A stretch of DNA of 64,000 nt from Daphnia carinata (GCF_022539665.2 NC_081334.1:4372424-4436423), one strand, 5' to 3'; shown: positions 47,287 to 58,763, counted from the stretch's first letter. Notes: generated by a model from the letters alone, not told the origin. Numbers and translations: made by a program.

Positions 47287-50200
47287 ATGCAGCCGCTCTT
47301 GTTTAACACGCTGCAGGTGAGGAGCGCTATCGGGCAAGCCGGCAGACCTGGCAACGGATCGGATGTCAATCAACGTCGCAAATTATCGTTCCGCAATGTT
47401 TCCAACGTGGTGGTCCAGCTGCTGCACTCGATCAAATACTCGGTGGAGGTGCCCTTTTCCAATATTGCGGCCGCTCCGCCCGTCCATTCTGTCAACGTGC
47501 AACATCAACAGAACCCGGCCAATTGTCACAATTCTGGTCCTACCTTGGCTGGCCATAAAAAGGTAACGCGTAAAAAATATCAAATAAATAACGCGCATCC
47601 AATTACATTTCATGTTTTTTTTGTTTGCATTAGAACAAGGTGACGGACAATTTGAAACGGCCACTAAAAAAGCGCCATGCCAGTTTCCATCAACATCAAT
47701 CGACCAATAGGGTCAACAAATTCTTAGCTCAGGCGATCGAGGCACGTTCGATGGGACAAGAAAAATCCAATCATGTCCACGCACTAACCCTCTGCTTCCG
47801 TGACTCGCTCAAAGAGGAAAAAGTAACGCCCATCATGTGTTCTTTTGTGAAAGCAATGGTTTTGTAAAATTCCGGCCTTTTATGTGTAGTACCAACGGGA
47901 TGCGGATAGCAGTTTCGGAAGTTTGTTGGCTTCAATCTGGTCCTCCTGGTATTTTTGGGCGGCGTCCAGCTGGCCGTTTTGCCGCGGACGCTCATTCTCC
48001 TCCTCCTTTTCCTCACGGCCTTTGTCTGGACGGCCGACTTGCTTATGATGCTCTTGGCCGCCCGGCTTCGATGGCTTCGATGGGATGTGACTCACGCGTT
48101 CGCCTTCCGGCTGGCCATCACCGTCTTTACCATCGTCCTCCTCTGTGCCGTCGCTCAAGTCAACGTGTATTTATTTATTTTTAAGAATTCAATCGACAAT
48201 GTTGTAATTGATTGATTTTTGCTCAGTTCACTTGCCGTCCCGAAAACACGTGCGTTCCCATCGTGTCGTCCAATGTCACGCGATCGGCTGCAGGCTCCGT
48301 CGTCGTAGACCATCGCAGTTGCCCGTTGCCGCACTACATCATCCTGTCCGGCGTACTCGGCTTTTTGGGCATGGCCATCTTTTTACGTTTCCCTGCCATA
48401 GTCAAAGGCGTCGTATTGATTCTGGTGACATGCGTCTATTTGCTGCTCTTCCACCTAACCCATCGGCCCATCCTCGACTGCTATGACGTCCGCACTGGAA
48501 TGCTGATCCCTTTGCGCGCTATGGGCTCTTTACAGCTGCTGCTCTTCCTGCTGGGAATCATCTTGCATGAACGCCAAGTCGAGTGGACGGCTCGTCTAGA
48601 TTTCCTGTGGCAAAGCCAAGCTAAAGAGGAGAAACAGGAGATGGATGCGTTGCAGCACAGCAATCGGCGCATCCTATTCAGTTTACTGTCGTCACACGTG
48701 GCCCAGCATTTTCTCGGCCAAAACGGCCACAACACCAGGAGCAATCTGGAACTTAGCATCAGAGTTATTCACGAGTGGGCGTTCTTTTCGCGTCCATCAC
48801 CGATTTCCACGAGTTCTATATCGAGCTGGACGGCAATAATCAGGGCGTTAAATGCCTACGACTTCTCAACGAGATTATCGCCGACTTTGACGAATTGCTG
48901 GGCGAGGAATGATTCCGTTCGATCGACAAGATCAAGACGGTCGGATCGACTTATTTGCCCGCTTTCGGTCTCATGCCGGTTATGCGCATCGGACAGCTTG
49001 AAACGGACTCTAATGTGACTGCCAGTTTCTATTTCGCCACGCTCGTTGAATTCGTGTTCGCCATGAAAGAGAAACTCGTTTGCATAAACGAAAATTCGTA
49101 CAATAATTTCACATTGCGTGTTGGAATGAAAACTGGACCTGTCGTAGCCGTAGTCATAGGAGCCCGTAAGCCCCAGTACGACATTTGGGGCAATACAGTC
49201 AATGTAGCTAGTCGTATGGATTCCACTGGATTGCCTAATCACACGCAGGTATCTATTTACTCCCGGAAATCTGAATGATCAATTGGATTAACTTGTTTGT
49301 TTTTGCAATTTGTAGGTGACGGAAGAGGTTTATCAAGTGTTGAGGCACCAACCGTACGAGTTCCAGTGCCGCGGACGAGTCAAAGTCAAGGGCAAAGGAG
49401 AGATGACGACTTCTTTCCTAACGGATCGCAAGCAGCCGGCCACTGTGCGCGTCGACGACATCGCCATGATGATGAAACAACCCAATCATCCCTATTCGAA
49501 TTTGATGGCGTCGATTTACGGTGGAGTCATAACGCCGCTGGCGTTAGTCCACCAACAAATTCGACAGCAAAATCATCAGCAACAAATGGCTGGCCCCCTA
49601 GTGCAGCTGAGGCCGGTTGGCAGGAGTGACAGCGGCAGTGTGAGTCGAGAAAGACGCAGCCCAATGCACGATCCCGGCCATCCCAGATTTCACCCGCTAT
49701 CAGAAGAAATGATAGCGCCACCGTTGATCCCTCCTCCTCCACTGGCATCGGCCTATCATCAAGTTCCTCGTTTCTCTAAAAACCCATACCTTCAACAGTT
49801 GCAGCATCAACAACAACAACAGTCAATCAGTCATTCCTACCATCCAGCCCAATCCACCAGTCCCCTCGGCACGGTAGCACTCCTCCCCGGATCAGCGGTC
49901 GCATCCATCACCACCAGCAGCACCAACAACAAGTACCCACGTTGTTGCATCAGCAACAACAACAAATGCAGATTCTCAGCCCGATACTCAGCTGCTCGGA
50001 GGCGGAAAGTGGGTCGCCCTTAGGCGTTGAATTATCCGTCAGGACAGTGGCGGCCGGACCGACCTAATTGCAAAAATCACCAAGCGCTCCACCTCTCAAG
50101 AGGCAGCACAATAGTGGCCATCATTCCGGAATTCCTAGCCGTCCGGCATTTTAATTTCCGGCTCCACCACTTCCTCCTCCTCCACACGGCACGTCTTCAG

Positions 50201-51579
50201 CAGCTAGTAGTCGGAACATGGGCTGCAATATGCGTCACCGGTCGGACGAAAGCCTGTCCGGGATCGGTTCTTCCATGCGGGGAGAAGTTTACTCCATGCG
50301 GATACATTCTTCGGCTGATGACGTCAGTTCGGCTAATAGGAGCGAACGTAGTGAAAGTGAGACGGAAGACAGCTCGTCGGACGAGAGCTGCACTAAAACG
50401 GAAGCGGAGGCAGACCCGGACAGTCCCGGTACATCTCCTAATTTCCGAATTCCTTCGCTTCTGCCACTCAGCCTTGACATTGAAAAAGCCTGAACCCGCA
50501 TGAACGCGGAATGCACAGCTAACGGCCATCGTCCCGAAGCTGTCCCATCTCTCCCCACTCCAGCACGTCCAGCAGCTACGGCCGTTGCACCGACGACGGA
50601 GCCGATTGAATTGAAAGGTAAACAGCGTCTCCCATCTTAATCGATGACGTATTTCTTAACGTTGTTTTTCACCATTTAGATTGCGTTTATTGAGAGTACC
50701 GACGGCCAAGTTGACGACTGCTGGAAGTAGAAATTGCTCCATGAAATTGGGTGCTACGGGCGCTGATACCGGCCACGTCGCTTCTGCCTTCGCCAACGCC
50801 ATCTTCCGTCGATTTGGGCAGACGGAAGACAAGTAATAATTGAAATATCTTTTTGTTTTCGCCGTCCTGGGGATGATATTTAATTTGAAATCTCCAGTTT
50901 CAGGAGGACCGAACACGGCCGGAATGGGTGCAGCAAGTGCTGGACTTCTCAAACGAGAAAGTTGTAGTAACTTGCCTTTGCCCATGAATTTGATTAGTGC
51001 CAAAAACGAGCAAAAGGCCGTCGTGGCATTGGCTACGACGCTGCCAATCAAGCAACAGCTACCCATGAAATTGGCCAAATTAGGAGCCTCCATGGGATCG
51101 ACGGGCCACGCTAGTGGCACGGCCGGTAGCGCCAACAACGGCAACACGTCCAATCACAGCCCGCACGGCAACGTGGCATCACCCACTGGCGGAAGTCTGG
51201 TCCAGCAGCTGCTGCCTCTACGTCTGTCTGAAAGTTTGGAGCACAAGCGGGCCGTATCCAAAATCCTATCAGCTGATCCATTCAAACCGAAATTCAGTTC
51301 GAGCAGCTTTAGCCCGCCGGACACAGTCGCACGGGGAGCAGTCCAGCCTCTATCCAAATGCTGAGTCCCAGGCATCACCACTACCATCACTCAACTGCCA
51401 CTGCAAGTGGAGGAGGTAACATGAATCCACCTAAAATACCGGACAAACCGGCGTCCCTTTTACTCCAACAAGCAGCCCGAGGATCGCCTCAGTTACCTCC
51501 GCACGGCCATCATCATCAAGTGCAACCTCCGCCTAAAGTGCACGATCCTGAAACGAATCAAGAAATTGTTTTCCTTTAA
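47287..51579 (+). pseudogene. rut: rutabaga/AC1-type adenylyl cyclase pseudogene, 5'-truncated
   Basis: The recognisable sequence starts in the C1b calmodulin-binding region (FRNVSNVVVQLLHSIKYS, then EVPFSN). It continues through VNKFLAQAIEAR, the second membrane domain, an extracellular RPENTCVP, the C2 catalytic domain and a Gln/Ser-rich tail. Exon-like blocks: 47287 (or 47317)-47562, 47634-47822, about 47890-48170, 48227-49248, then from 49316 onward, with GT..AG introns. C2 keeps KIKTVGST and WGNTVNVASRMDST. Damage: a frameshift near 47915, a frameshift with stop near 48754 (expected LELYHQSY), an in-frame TGA in GEE*FRSIDKIK near 48910, and a frameshift and stops in the tail (about 49.9-50.15 kb). 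The first membrane domain and C1a are absent upstream. The C2 sequence resembles rutabaga and mammalian AC1 more than other cyclases. It is a decayed partial gene copy. Confidence 0.85.
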
Positions 51580-52744
51580 ATAAAACGCGAAGATCCGATA
51601 AAAGCGGCTGGGAATTGTTTCTTATTTAAAACCTTGGCCTCGTCTTAGTGATTCCACTCTTCTTTTTTGTTATTATAATTTTAAGTTTGTGACCCACCTC
51701 GTTTTGAGGGGTCACAGTTAACTGAGATCTTGTAACAATCTGGGGCGTATGAAGTATCTCGTAGGTAGAGGGAATCTGAAATTGATGAGGCAGTTCACGA
51801 CGTGATGCTAATGGGCGTGATGACATCCATAAGCGCGTTATATTATTTTAATTGCTATCCACTTATTTTTTTTTACACAACCAATGACGACCTTATTTTT
51901 TCTGTTTCCGACGTATTTACGTTGTTTTCCAGTAGGAGAGTAGAAAATGGAAAAAGCTCTATTTAAACAAAATGGCAACGCTGTTTTGACAGTTTCCCTG
52001 GGCCTATCATTCCACACCGCGTTATGTAGCTAAAAAGGGCGTGGCGTAAATTGGGTTTGATGTCATTTCACTGGACAGTCTCGCCGAGTGTAAACAAAAC
52101 TATTCCTTTCTGTGAAACTTTCTGTCCCCTTTGTTTTTTTTTTTGAAGCCGATCGTCCATCTTGCTGTTTCGTGAGGAGGTCTAAGCGTGAATCGTGGGA
52201 TTTTTCAACAAATTGTTCGCGTAATAAAATAATTTTTGGGTATCTTCTTCTTTTAGCTCCCCTCTCCTGTGTTTTAATGTCGCAGCGAGACAAATCAACG
52301 TGTCAACAATATTCTATGCACCGTAAAAACAATAAACATTACTGAGATGTGTTGTAGTTTGATGATGTATGTCTCTCCCGCTGTACGAAATGTGTTAGCT
52401 ACGCCCCAGCCACCACTCCAACCGTAATCATTTACCCCAATCTCTTTTCCAACATGTTCGACAAAAATGGCGTTTTCGTGGACCTTTATCTGTACATAGA
52501 AAAGACACAGCAAACTTTTAATCTGCTCACTCTACCAACGATGAGGCACCAATACTGTTGTGTGAAGCAATACAAAAATACATTGACCAAAACAAAGATG
52601 TTCAACACCCCCCTACTATTGCGACTTGCAATCAATTACCACCTGTAGCAGACGAAAGCATTTGACAGTCTAAGAAGAAGTATAGGACACTTCATAATAA
52701 TGGCTGCTTCTCATTTCTTCGGGTAAATGTTTTTTGCAAATGAA
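51580..52744. other. no gene recognised
   Basis: No recognisable exon. AT-rich non-coding DNA follows the last tail fragment of the cyclase-like pseudogene. Confidence 0.5.
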
Positions 52745-52878
52745 AGATGACAGCTGAAACAGTTCTTAATGTGGAGTAGGCTGTCCTTCCCTTGCATCCT
52801 GCGTAGAATTTATATTTACGTATGCAAATGTGTGACTACCTCTTCGTTTACCTGTTTCAAGCGATCTGCCTGTGTTTT
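52745..52878 (+). repeat. dispersed direct repeat, copy B (right of the rut-like pseudogene)
   Basis: About 134 bp, in the same orientation as 46305-46426 and very similar to it, with an extra ~12 bp (CTCTTCGTTTAC) near the 3' part. Together the two copies bracket the cyclase-like pseudogene. Confidence 0.8.
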
Positions 52879-54960
52879 AAAGACAACCAGCCATCTCCTT
52901 GTTTTAATTTTTGATTTTTGCATAGTATCTTCCTGTGCAAGAGAAAACTAATAAGTTGTCTTAAATTGAATTCGCCGCCCATTTTGAAATATGTGGTAAC
53001 GTTGCTTGAGTTTTGTGAACCGCCATCAGTCGCCATTTGCTAGTTCGTTGTCGTGTGTGAAACATGTGGTGTGCATCTGACGGGCGAAATATTGGACACA
53101 TCAGGCAGCAATGGTAAAGTAATAATTGAGTGAATGTTCCGTCAAGAAAACATTGTTAACCAAAGACATCGATTCTAATTCTAACAAAAACATTGTTCCA
53201 CAAGAAAGTTTAATTTGAGAATACCTAACGATATTTGAAACTCCTTTTCAAATTACAAAATGAATGGCACATTATTAAGAAGAAACTATAAGAAGTAATT
53301 CTTTTCATGCTGAGTCATTGTTTGTTTCTTTCTAAATTTTAGGGAATATCACAAGTTGTGAACAAGACATGGTGGTGCCTTGGCCCTCGTTCTCTGATCT
53401 CCGTGCCAGATGGCTATTAAGAAGGATCATAAATGTGGGATAATGGCATTCTTCCATATTCCACTATTGCATTATTCTTTGTCATTAGTTTCATCTCATA
53501 CCATGAACGCAAGAAGATTTTATCTGTGTGCTATCAGGGATGGTAACTCGTGTCCTTAAAAGTAAGCACGACAGGCGCATTGAGATATTGGTTATTGCTT
53601 CCTTCTTGCTTTAAAAAAAAAGGCATCAAGCCAAGCTGCTCAATCATGCAGTTAGGCTTTGTACTTTTTTAAAAATTAGAACTAATGGAATAAACAAAGC
53701 TTGTCATTTCAATCATTTCAGGATTGTGGAGACATACATTGTGGTTCCAGCTATTTCCATAGTTAGGCAAGTCATTTAATAATGCTTGGTGTTACAACTA
53801 TTTTTTTAATTATTTTTAATTAAAATTTTTTCATTCACGACATTTGCAGGTTCTGAGCAGTGAAAAACGATTATTGCTGATGTAGAGTTTTGTAACGGTG
53901 GACCCCACAGTCTATGACAGAAACAAGTAGGACAGGAAATTCCATCTTCATCACTAACAAAAGAAAAAGGGAGGTTTGCATTTTAAGGTTAGGTTAGAAA
54001 CAAAACAACAATAAAACCATTTGCTGATACTACCTTTCATACATTGTTATCACAAATAGGAGCAGTACATATTGGCAGCCATGTAGCTTTGTAGTTGCTT
54101 CGAAGAATTTATTTCCTTGTCTGGTAATTGCTTGGTAATGTTGCCCATTCTATTATTAACTTTTTTTCTCTAGGTTAATGCTATAAAACATTTATTTTAG
54201 GACTTTGAATACCTCCTATCCTTATAGCCATGGAACACTTGACATTGACTCCATTTACACTTGCAGAAACAAAAACAAACATATTTGCAACAAGTATTAT
54301 TTGTGACCATGAAACAAAAAATTGTTTATTTTTTAAAGCACCTATATTTAGAAGACATCTAGCGGAGGAATTGCCTGTTACTGAGTACTCTACTGAACTG
54401 TCAATTTGTTCGTTGTCAGGGCAGCAGCATATGATGCCAGTAATAGCTTATTGAAAAGTTCTGCTTTGTTTCCAGGTTTTGTTCGATATGCTATATTAAA
54501 AAAACTGATGTTGGCACCAGCTTGATGGAAAAGGTCATTTCCAACGTGGTAGGAGAATTATCTAGAATTGCATTAACATTCTAATTAAACATGAGAATTA
54601 TCTAGGGCACAGGGAAACTTGGATTTATTTGGTGATAGTTGGTTGGTTTTCCTGAAGTTGCAGTTTGAAATAACCTTTCAAAGCCTAAACTCATCTTCGT
54701 AGAAAGGGACTTGTAAGTAAACACGAAGCATTTTCTGCCAACTATCTAACCTACATAATTTTCTGTTCAATAGTTAATGTTGTTGTTTTTTTTTAAATAA
54801 AGGTGAAAAGTAACACTGGCGCTGTAAATGTTCTTGGTTTGGGGCAAGACATTGAATAAACTGATTATTGGATGGAAGACATGGAATTTCTACACTTAAT
54901 TCATATTCCCCAAACGGTATTTAAAATTCAAAAATTGAAGTGCATATCTGGGCTCCCTTC
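52879..54960. other. no recognised gene; possible small spliced transcript near 53.1-53.4 kb
   Basis: No protein family is seen. One arrangement looks splice-like: an ATG immediately followed by a donor (ATG|GTAAAG, 53111-53113), then an acceptor TTTTAG at 53342 and an ORF closing at 53418-53420. This would give only a 26-residue peptide. A start codon at an exon end is common in some housekeeping genes, but the downstream sequence matches none I know. Confidence 0.3.
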
Positions 54961-55000
54961 CTTTCCGTAGCCCCGTTTCCCCTTGACTCGTAATAAGCCC

Positions 55001-55313
55001 GTAGGGGGTCATGCCCCTACTGTACGGTATATTTAAAAATAACATATACCGAGGTTTGGAGGGCTCTGGCCGGAAAGGGGACGTGGGGGTCCGCTTAGTC
55101 CGATGATGTGTTCACGGAGGGCGAGGTGGCAACCCACAAATCCGAACTAAAGGTTAATCGCTCCAGTAAAAATGTTCCATATCTTCGGCTCTTCTTCCGG
55201 CTTCTCTTAGCCAATCACCGGGTAATCTCCCCGGTGGGTCAACAAGGCAGTGTCTCCCCCTGCCTGGGTTGACGGCAACTTTTGAAAGGGCTATTTTGCC
55301 TTTTTAAAGTTGC
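55001..55313. repeat. chain of five consecutive hairpins
   Basis: Five inverted repeats follow each other. GTAGGGG/CCCCTAC is at 55001-55020, and CGGTATAT/ATATACCG at 55025-55051. CACCGGG/CCCGGTG is at 55216-55236. GTCAAC-A-AGGCAG pairs with CTGCCT-GG-GTTGAC at 55238-55273. GCAACTTT/AAAGTTGC is at 55275-55313, with an inner AAAGG/CCTTT. All arms are perfect apart from single unpaired bases. The region is GC-richer than its flanks and has no ORF. It could be part of a foldback-type element, a structured retroelement end or a structured RNA; I cannot name it. Confidence 0.7.
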
Positions 55314-55436
55314 AAAAATAATTCTAATGTGCAGAGAATTGTCAATAAAATTTTTTTTTTTTATAAAATATTTTTTTGCTAAAATCATTTCTTTCATTGT
55401 CTGTGTTCGCTGTGTTCACATATTACATTGATCAAC

Positions 55437-55645
55437 TTATTTCTTCTCGACCATCTGATCCCAACTGCCCAGATTTTTCTATATCCAGTTAATTTCCTCT
55501 ACCGCCTTTTGGCGGGAATCAATAGTATCCAGACTGGGAATCGAACCACAGACCATTGACACTCCAGCCCAGCACGCTTCCTCTGTGCTATTGCTGTCCT
55601 TACAATCGTAGCTTTAAAGTTTGATCGCTATGTTAAAATGAACTG
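55437..55645 (-). mobile_element. tRNA-derived SINE-like element, copy 2
   Basis: Minus-strand copy of the element at 40200-40405. It has a perfect B box GGTTCGATTCC (about 55547-55537), an A-box-like region upstream, and the shared body ending with the complement of CTCGACCATC. It is diverged from copy 1 but alignable along most of its length. Its position right next to hairpin and TIR repeats fits a transposon-rich patch. Confidence 0.65.
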
Positions 55646-55692
55646 CATACAAAGGTTTAATGGGATGATTGTTAACATAAAACATCGTGTGA

Positions 55693-55834
55693 TTAGGTTA
55701 ATGGTAAAGCACGTGATTGGCATGCTAGAATTCTTGGGTTCGATCCCCACATTAGCCAATGTATACCATGAAAGGTAAAGCACGTGATTGGCATCCTAGA
55801 AATATTGAGTTCGATCCCCACATCATCCAATATA
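55693..55834 (+). repeat. tandem pair of tRNA-like units (71-bp period)
   Basis: Two head-to-tail units (about 55693-55763 and 55764-55834) share GGTAAAGCACGTGATTGGCA, starting 71 bp apart, and each carries a B-box-like GTTCGATCCCCACAT. Unit 1 has a tRNA-like D region (TTAATGGTAAAGC) and a perfect B box GGTTCGATCC. Anticodon and acceptor stems do not pair well in either unit, so these are tRNA-derived repeats and not functional tRNAs. Confidence 0.6.
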
Positions 55835-55964
55835 CATCAAAATAAATAAATATGAAAAGTAAGTAATTTTAAGAACATTTTATTTTCCCTCCTTCCACCC
55901 TCAAATCCACCACTATACATGTTCCACATACAATACAAAGTACATACACGAATACACTTAAAAC

Positions 55965-56288
55965 TAACCCGTTGGCTGCCACGCCACCCTTACCTACAGT
56001 CGCTACTACCGCTATCAAAGGGATAGCGGCCAAAGGGACTTGCCTGTGGACAAGTCCGGGCTGACACGGCGATGAGACCTTTCCGGGAATGCACACCCCC
56101 GGTCTCATCAGCCGTATCGAATAAGGGAATTCCCTACGGTGCATTGCCTAAAGGGCCGTTCGGCCAATTTTGGGCAGTGGCGCTGCTCCACCCCATGGCA
56201 GATGACCATGGAGCAGAACAGCGCGGCCCGTCCCTGTCACGCTAAAAAAAAAGGGGATCAAAGAGGGTGGGTGGCAGCCAACGGGTTA
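55965..56288. mobile_element. short non-autonomous element with 25-26 bp terminal inverted repeats
   Basis: The left end (55965-55990, TAACCCGTTGGCTGCCACG...) and the right end (56264-56288) are inverted copies differing by one base in the 25-26 bp. The 324-bp interior has no transposase ORF. It is full of further hairpins: GCTATC/GATAGC, ACTTG/CAAGT, GATGAGACC/GGTCTCATC, GGCC-GTTC-GGCC and CTGCTCCA/TGGAGCAG. Size and TIRs fit a MITE. A target-site duplication is not clear, so the superfamily is unknown. A 91-aa minus-strand frame overlapping the left part is not considered real. Confidence 0.75.
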
Positions 56289-56328
56289 ATTTTTACACAT
56301 AATACAAAACAAAAACAAAACGATACCA

Positions 56329-56480
56329 CGAGGCGATGACACGGCGATGGGCGAGGCAGTGGCGGGGCGAAGCGATGGCATGGCGACGGGCGACGCGATG
56401 ACGGGCGAGGCGATGGCGGGGCAACGGGCGAGATGAAGAAGGGGCGACGACGGGGTGACGGGCGAGGCGAAGACGGATGA
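56329..56480. repeat. GC-rich minisatellite-like tract (GCGATGRCGGG-type units)
   Basis: About 150 bp of degenerate units such as GGGCGAGGCGATGGCGGGGC, with a composition (G/C with few T on this strand) unlike the AT-rich flanks. Unit boundaries are irregular. Arg/Ser/Pro-rich minus-strand frames here are repeat artefacts. Confidence 0.75.
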
Positions 56481-58630
56481 TGAAGCGTAGAACGGACAAA
56501 ATTTAGAATCTTGATTTCAATTTTGCGTGGGACTGAAGAAGAAAATGGCGTGGTTCTAAATAATAAATATGAAGCAAACATGTCACTATATGAGGAATAT
56601 AAGGTTACCAGTGTAATTATAATGCAGAAGGCTATTTTACTTAGGCCTGTTATCCGAAGCCAGGAAACATTGTAGGGCCAGATTTTTTGCTGAAGATGAA
56701 GTCTTGGCAGTTCTACAATGAGATATTAGGATTTAGAAAATAAATACTAATCACGAAAGAAACCTTAAATACCTAGAATTAATAGTTGGGGTTTCTGTCT
56801 ATGTGTGTTGGCTGATTCAGCAGAAATGACAAAGACTACTGAAATTGTGCTGGGGAATCATTGTCAACACATTTTACAGGAAAAGGCAGCACTTGTTGAT
56901 ATGATCGAAGTTGACATGGGATGATCTGATAAACGATGATGAATGAGATGTTCCTATTCTTATCCATAGGATTCACGTCGGTGTTGACGTTCTTCCACAT
57001 TCACCATCGTTCTGTAATTTCAGAAGCTTGGTATTCAAAGAAGAATCATGTCAACTGGTAAGTTAATGGTCAAAGCATAAGTTATATACCTCTAAATGAG
57101 CAAAGTAATAACACGGTGGAAAGCAACAGTCACAGGTTGCATGGCTTCCATTTTGGGTTTAGCAGCTTGCAAGCTGATCATAAGGTTCCCCGTTACACAA
57201 AATGTATTTCATTTGATATTTGATGTGGTTTCACTTCCAAAACACTGATTTTTCATGGATGACAAACTAATAGTAATACATAGCACACCACTTGCTTTTA
57301 AAGAACTTTCCATTGGAATTTTAACAGTTAAAAAATATTCAAACACAAACTTCACTGCTGACAGCTAATGAAAAACAAAGTAGGGCTCAGCAACGCCATC
57401 TAGTTTTCTTAATTCTAATAAAACAAATTTTAAAAAGTAATAAATTACACGTCCTATTGTTTTTTTTAGCGTGAAGTCACATTGATGCAAACGCGTATGT
57501 AACTGATACCTATTTATAGAAGCGTAAAAATAACTCGTATTCGTCCTAGAACGGACATAACTTTGAGTATTTAACGATTAGTTTTACCTCTGTCCAAAAA
57601 TTTGCTGTTTCTACACATAAATAGCAGCACATATTCACCGGATTGCTTTCTCGTGTTTGTATTTTGCAGATTCAAAAAGAAGGTAGACAGTAAGGAAATA
57701 AAATATGTATGTACATGTATATACACTTACAAAATTCAACATCTAAAAAAACATTACCCAACTCTACGCCCATTTTTACAGCTTTACGAAGACTTCGGAA
57801 CTACTAGATTCCTCAGACATGTGTTTCAAGGCAACGTCGGTGAATAAGCACCCCATTACGTACACAACGAATCAAATTTTTCTAAACAAATAAACTTACC
57901 TTCATCAAGCGAATTCGTCATTCCGATTTTTCTGATCTGCTTCACAGTAAATTAGCAAAGACCTCCTACAGCTACTGATACGAAATTCTAGCTTAATCAA
58001 AACGACGATCTTCGAGGCCGAGGGAACAAGATGGTCGGCGCTATCCTCAGGTAAGTCACATGGTATGCCCAAATCACCTGCATAAAATAAAATTGTCATC
58101 GTTAGTTACAAGATATGTAAAGCTCACTCTGCTGGAGCTGTAATAATTAAAAATAAATGTAATCATTCCGCCATGATTTACCTTCTACTCAGTAACTCAT
58201 CCGTTTTTATGCTTTTAGGCATACATGCAAAGAAGTGCAGATCAAATGGAGCCTTGCATAGATGAACCGAAAAACAAAACTATAGAAAGCTATGTACGTT
58301 GGCTGGCACAGAGAATTCTACTTTCTCATCAGTGGTTGTATGCCTGGAGGCATGCCGAATACGTACTCTACTTGGACTCGCTAACAAATCCTGGTTTACT
58401 ATTGTGAATCTTTGAACGCCTTCTAGCGGTTTGTTTTCGCCAATATGTTGACCGATCAACATGAAAAATGTAAGAAAAATTTAAAGTTCTCCACGTGAGG
58501 AAAGCTGAAGCGGTCGAAGAATCAATAGCTTATAGCAAGCCCGCAACCGCGCACCATCTCACAGAGAAAGCCAGAGCAACCGAGAAACTTTGAATGTTTT
58601 TCTGTTTCTACTGAAGAGGGTGTAACCTTT
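56481..58630. other. no gene recognised
   Basis: No exon with recognisable features. A 14-bp imperfect inverted repeat occurs at 56932-56945 and 56998-57011. Short open frames at 57602-57847 and 58225-58407 lack supporting signals. Confidence 0.5.
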
Positions 58631-58640
58631 TCCGTCTAGG

Positions 58641-58678
58641 TATAAATTCTTCCCAGCATCATAGTTTGTTTATCAGTC
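58641..58678 (+). promoter_or_regulatory. TATA box plus TCAGT initiator
   Basis: TATAAAT at 58641-58647 and TATCAGTC, with TCAGTC at 58673-58678, are spaced so that the initiator A (58675) lies 34 bp from the first T. This is close to the usual arthropod core-promoter spacing. An ATG follows 89 nt downstream without any intervening ATG. Confidence 0.7.
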
Positions 58679-58763
58679 AACTTCTTGAGCTTAACACTAT
58701 CACAGCTCCAGTAAGGAAAGCCTGGTATTAAAAGAACACAGAAAAACATTACTACTTGTGGAC

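Noticed and set aside
47287-49248. A functional adenylyl cyclase
   Set aside because: The first membrane domain and C1a are missing, and frame breaks occur near 47915, 48754 and 48910. The possibility that some are sequencing errors remains, but the tail adds further stops.
55869-56144. 91-codon minus-strand frame overlapping the TIR element
   Set aside because: It spans the left TIR and its hairpins; the coding-like stretch is explained by the repeat.
56258-56581. Pro/Ser/Arg-rich minus-strand frame of 107 codons
   Set aside because: Produced by the GC-rich minisatellite; several frames are open at once, as expected for a repeat.
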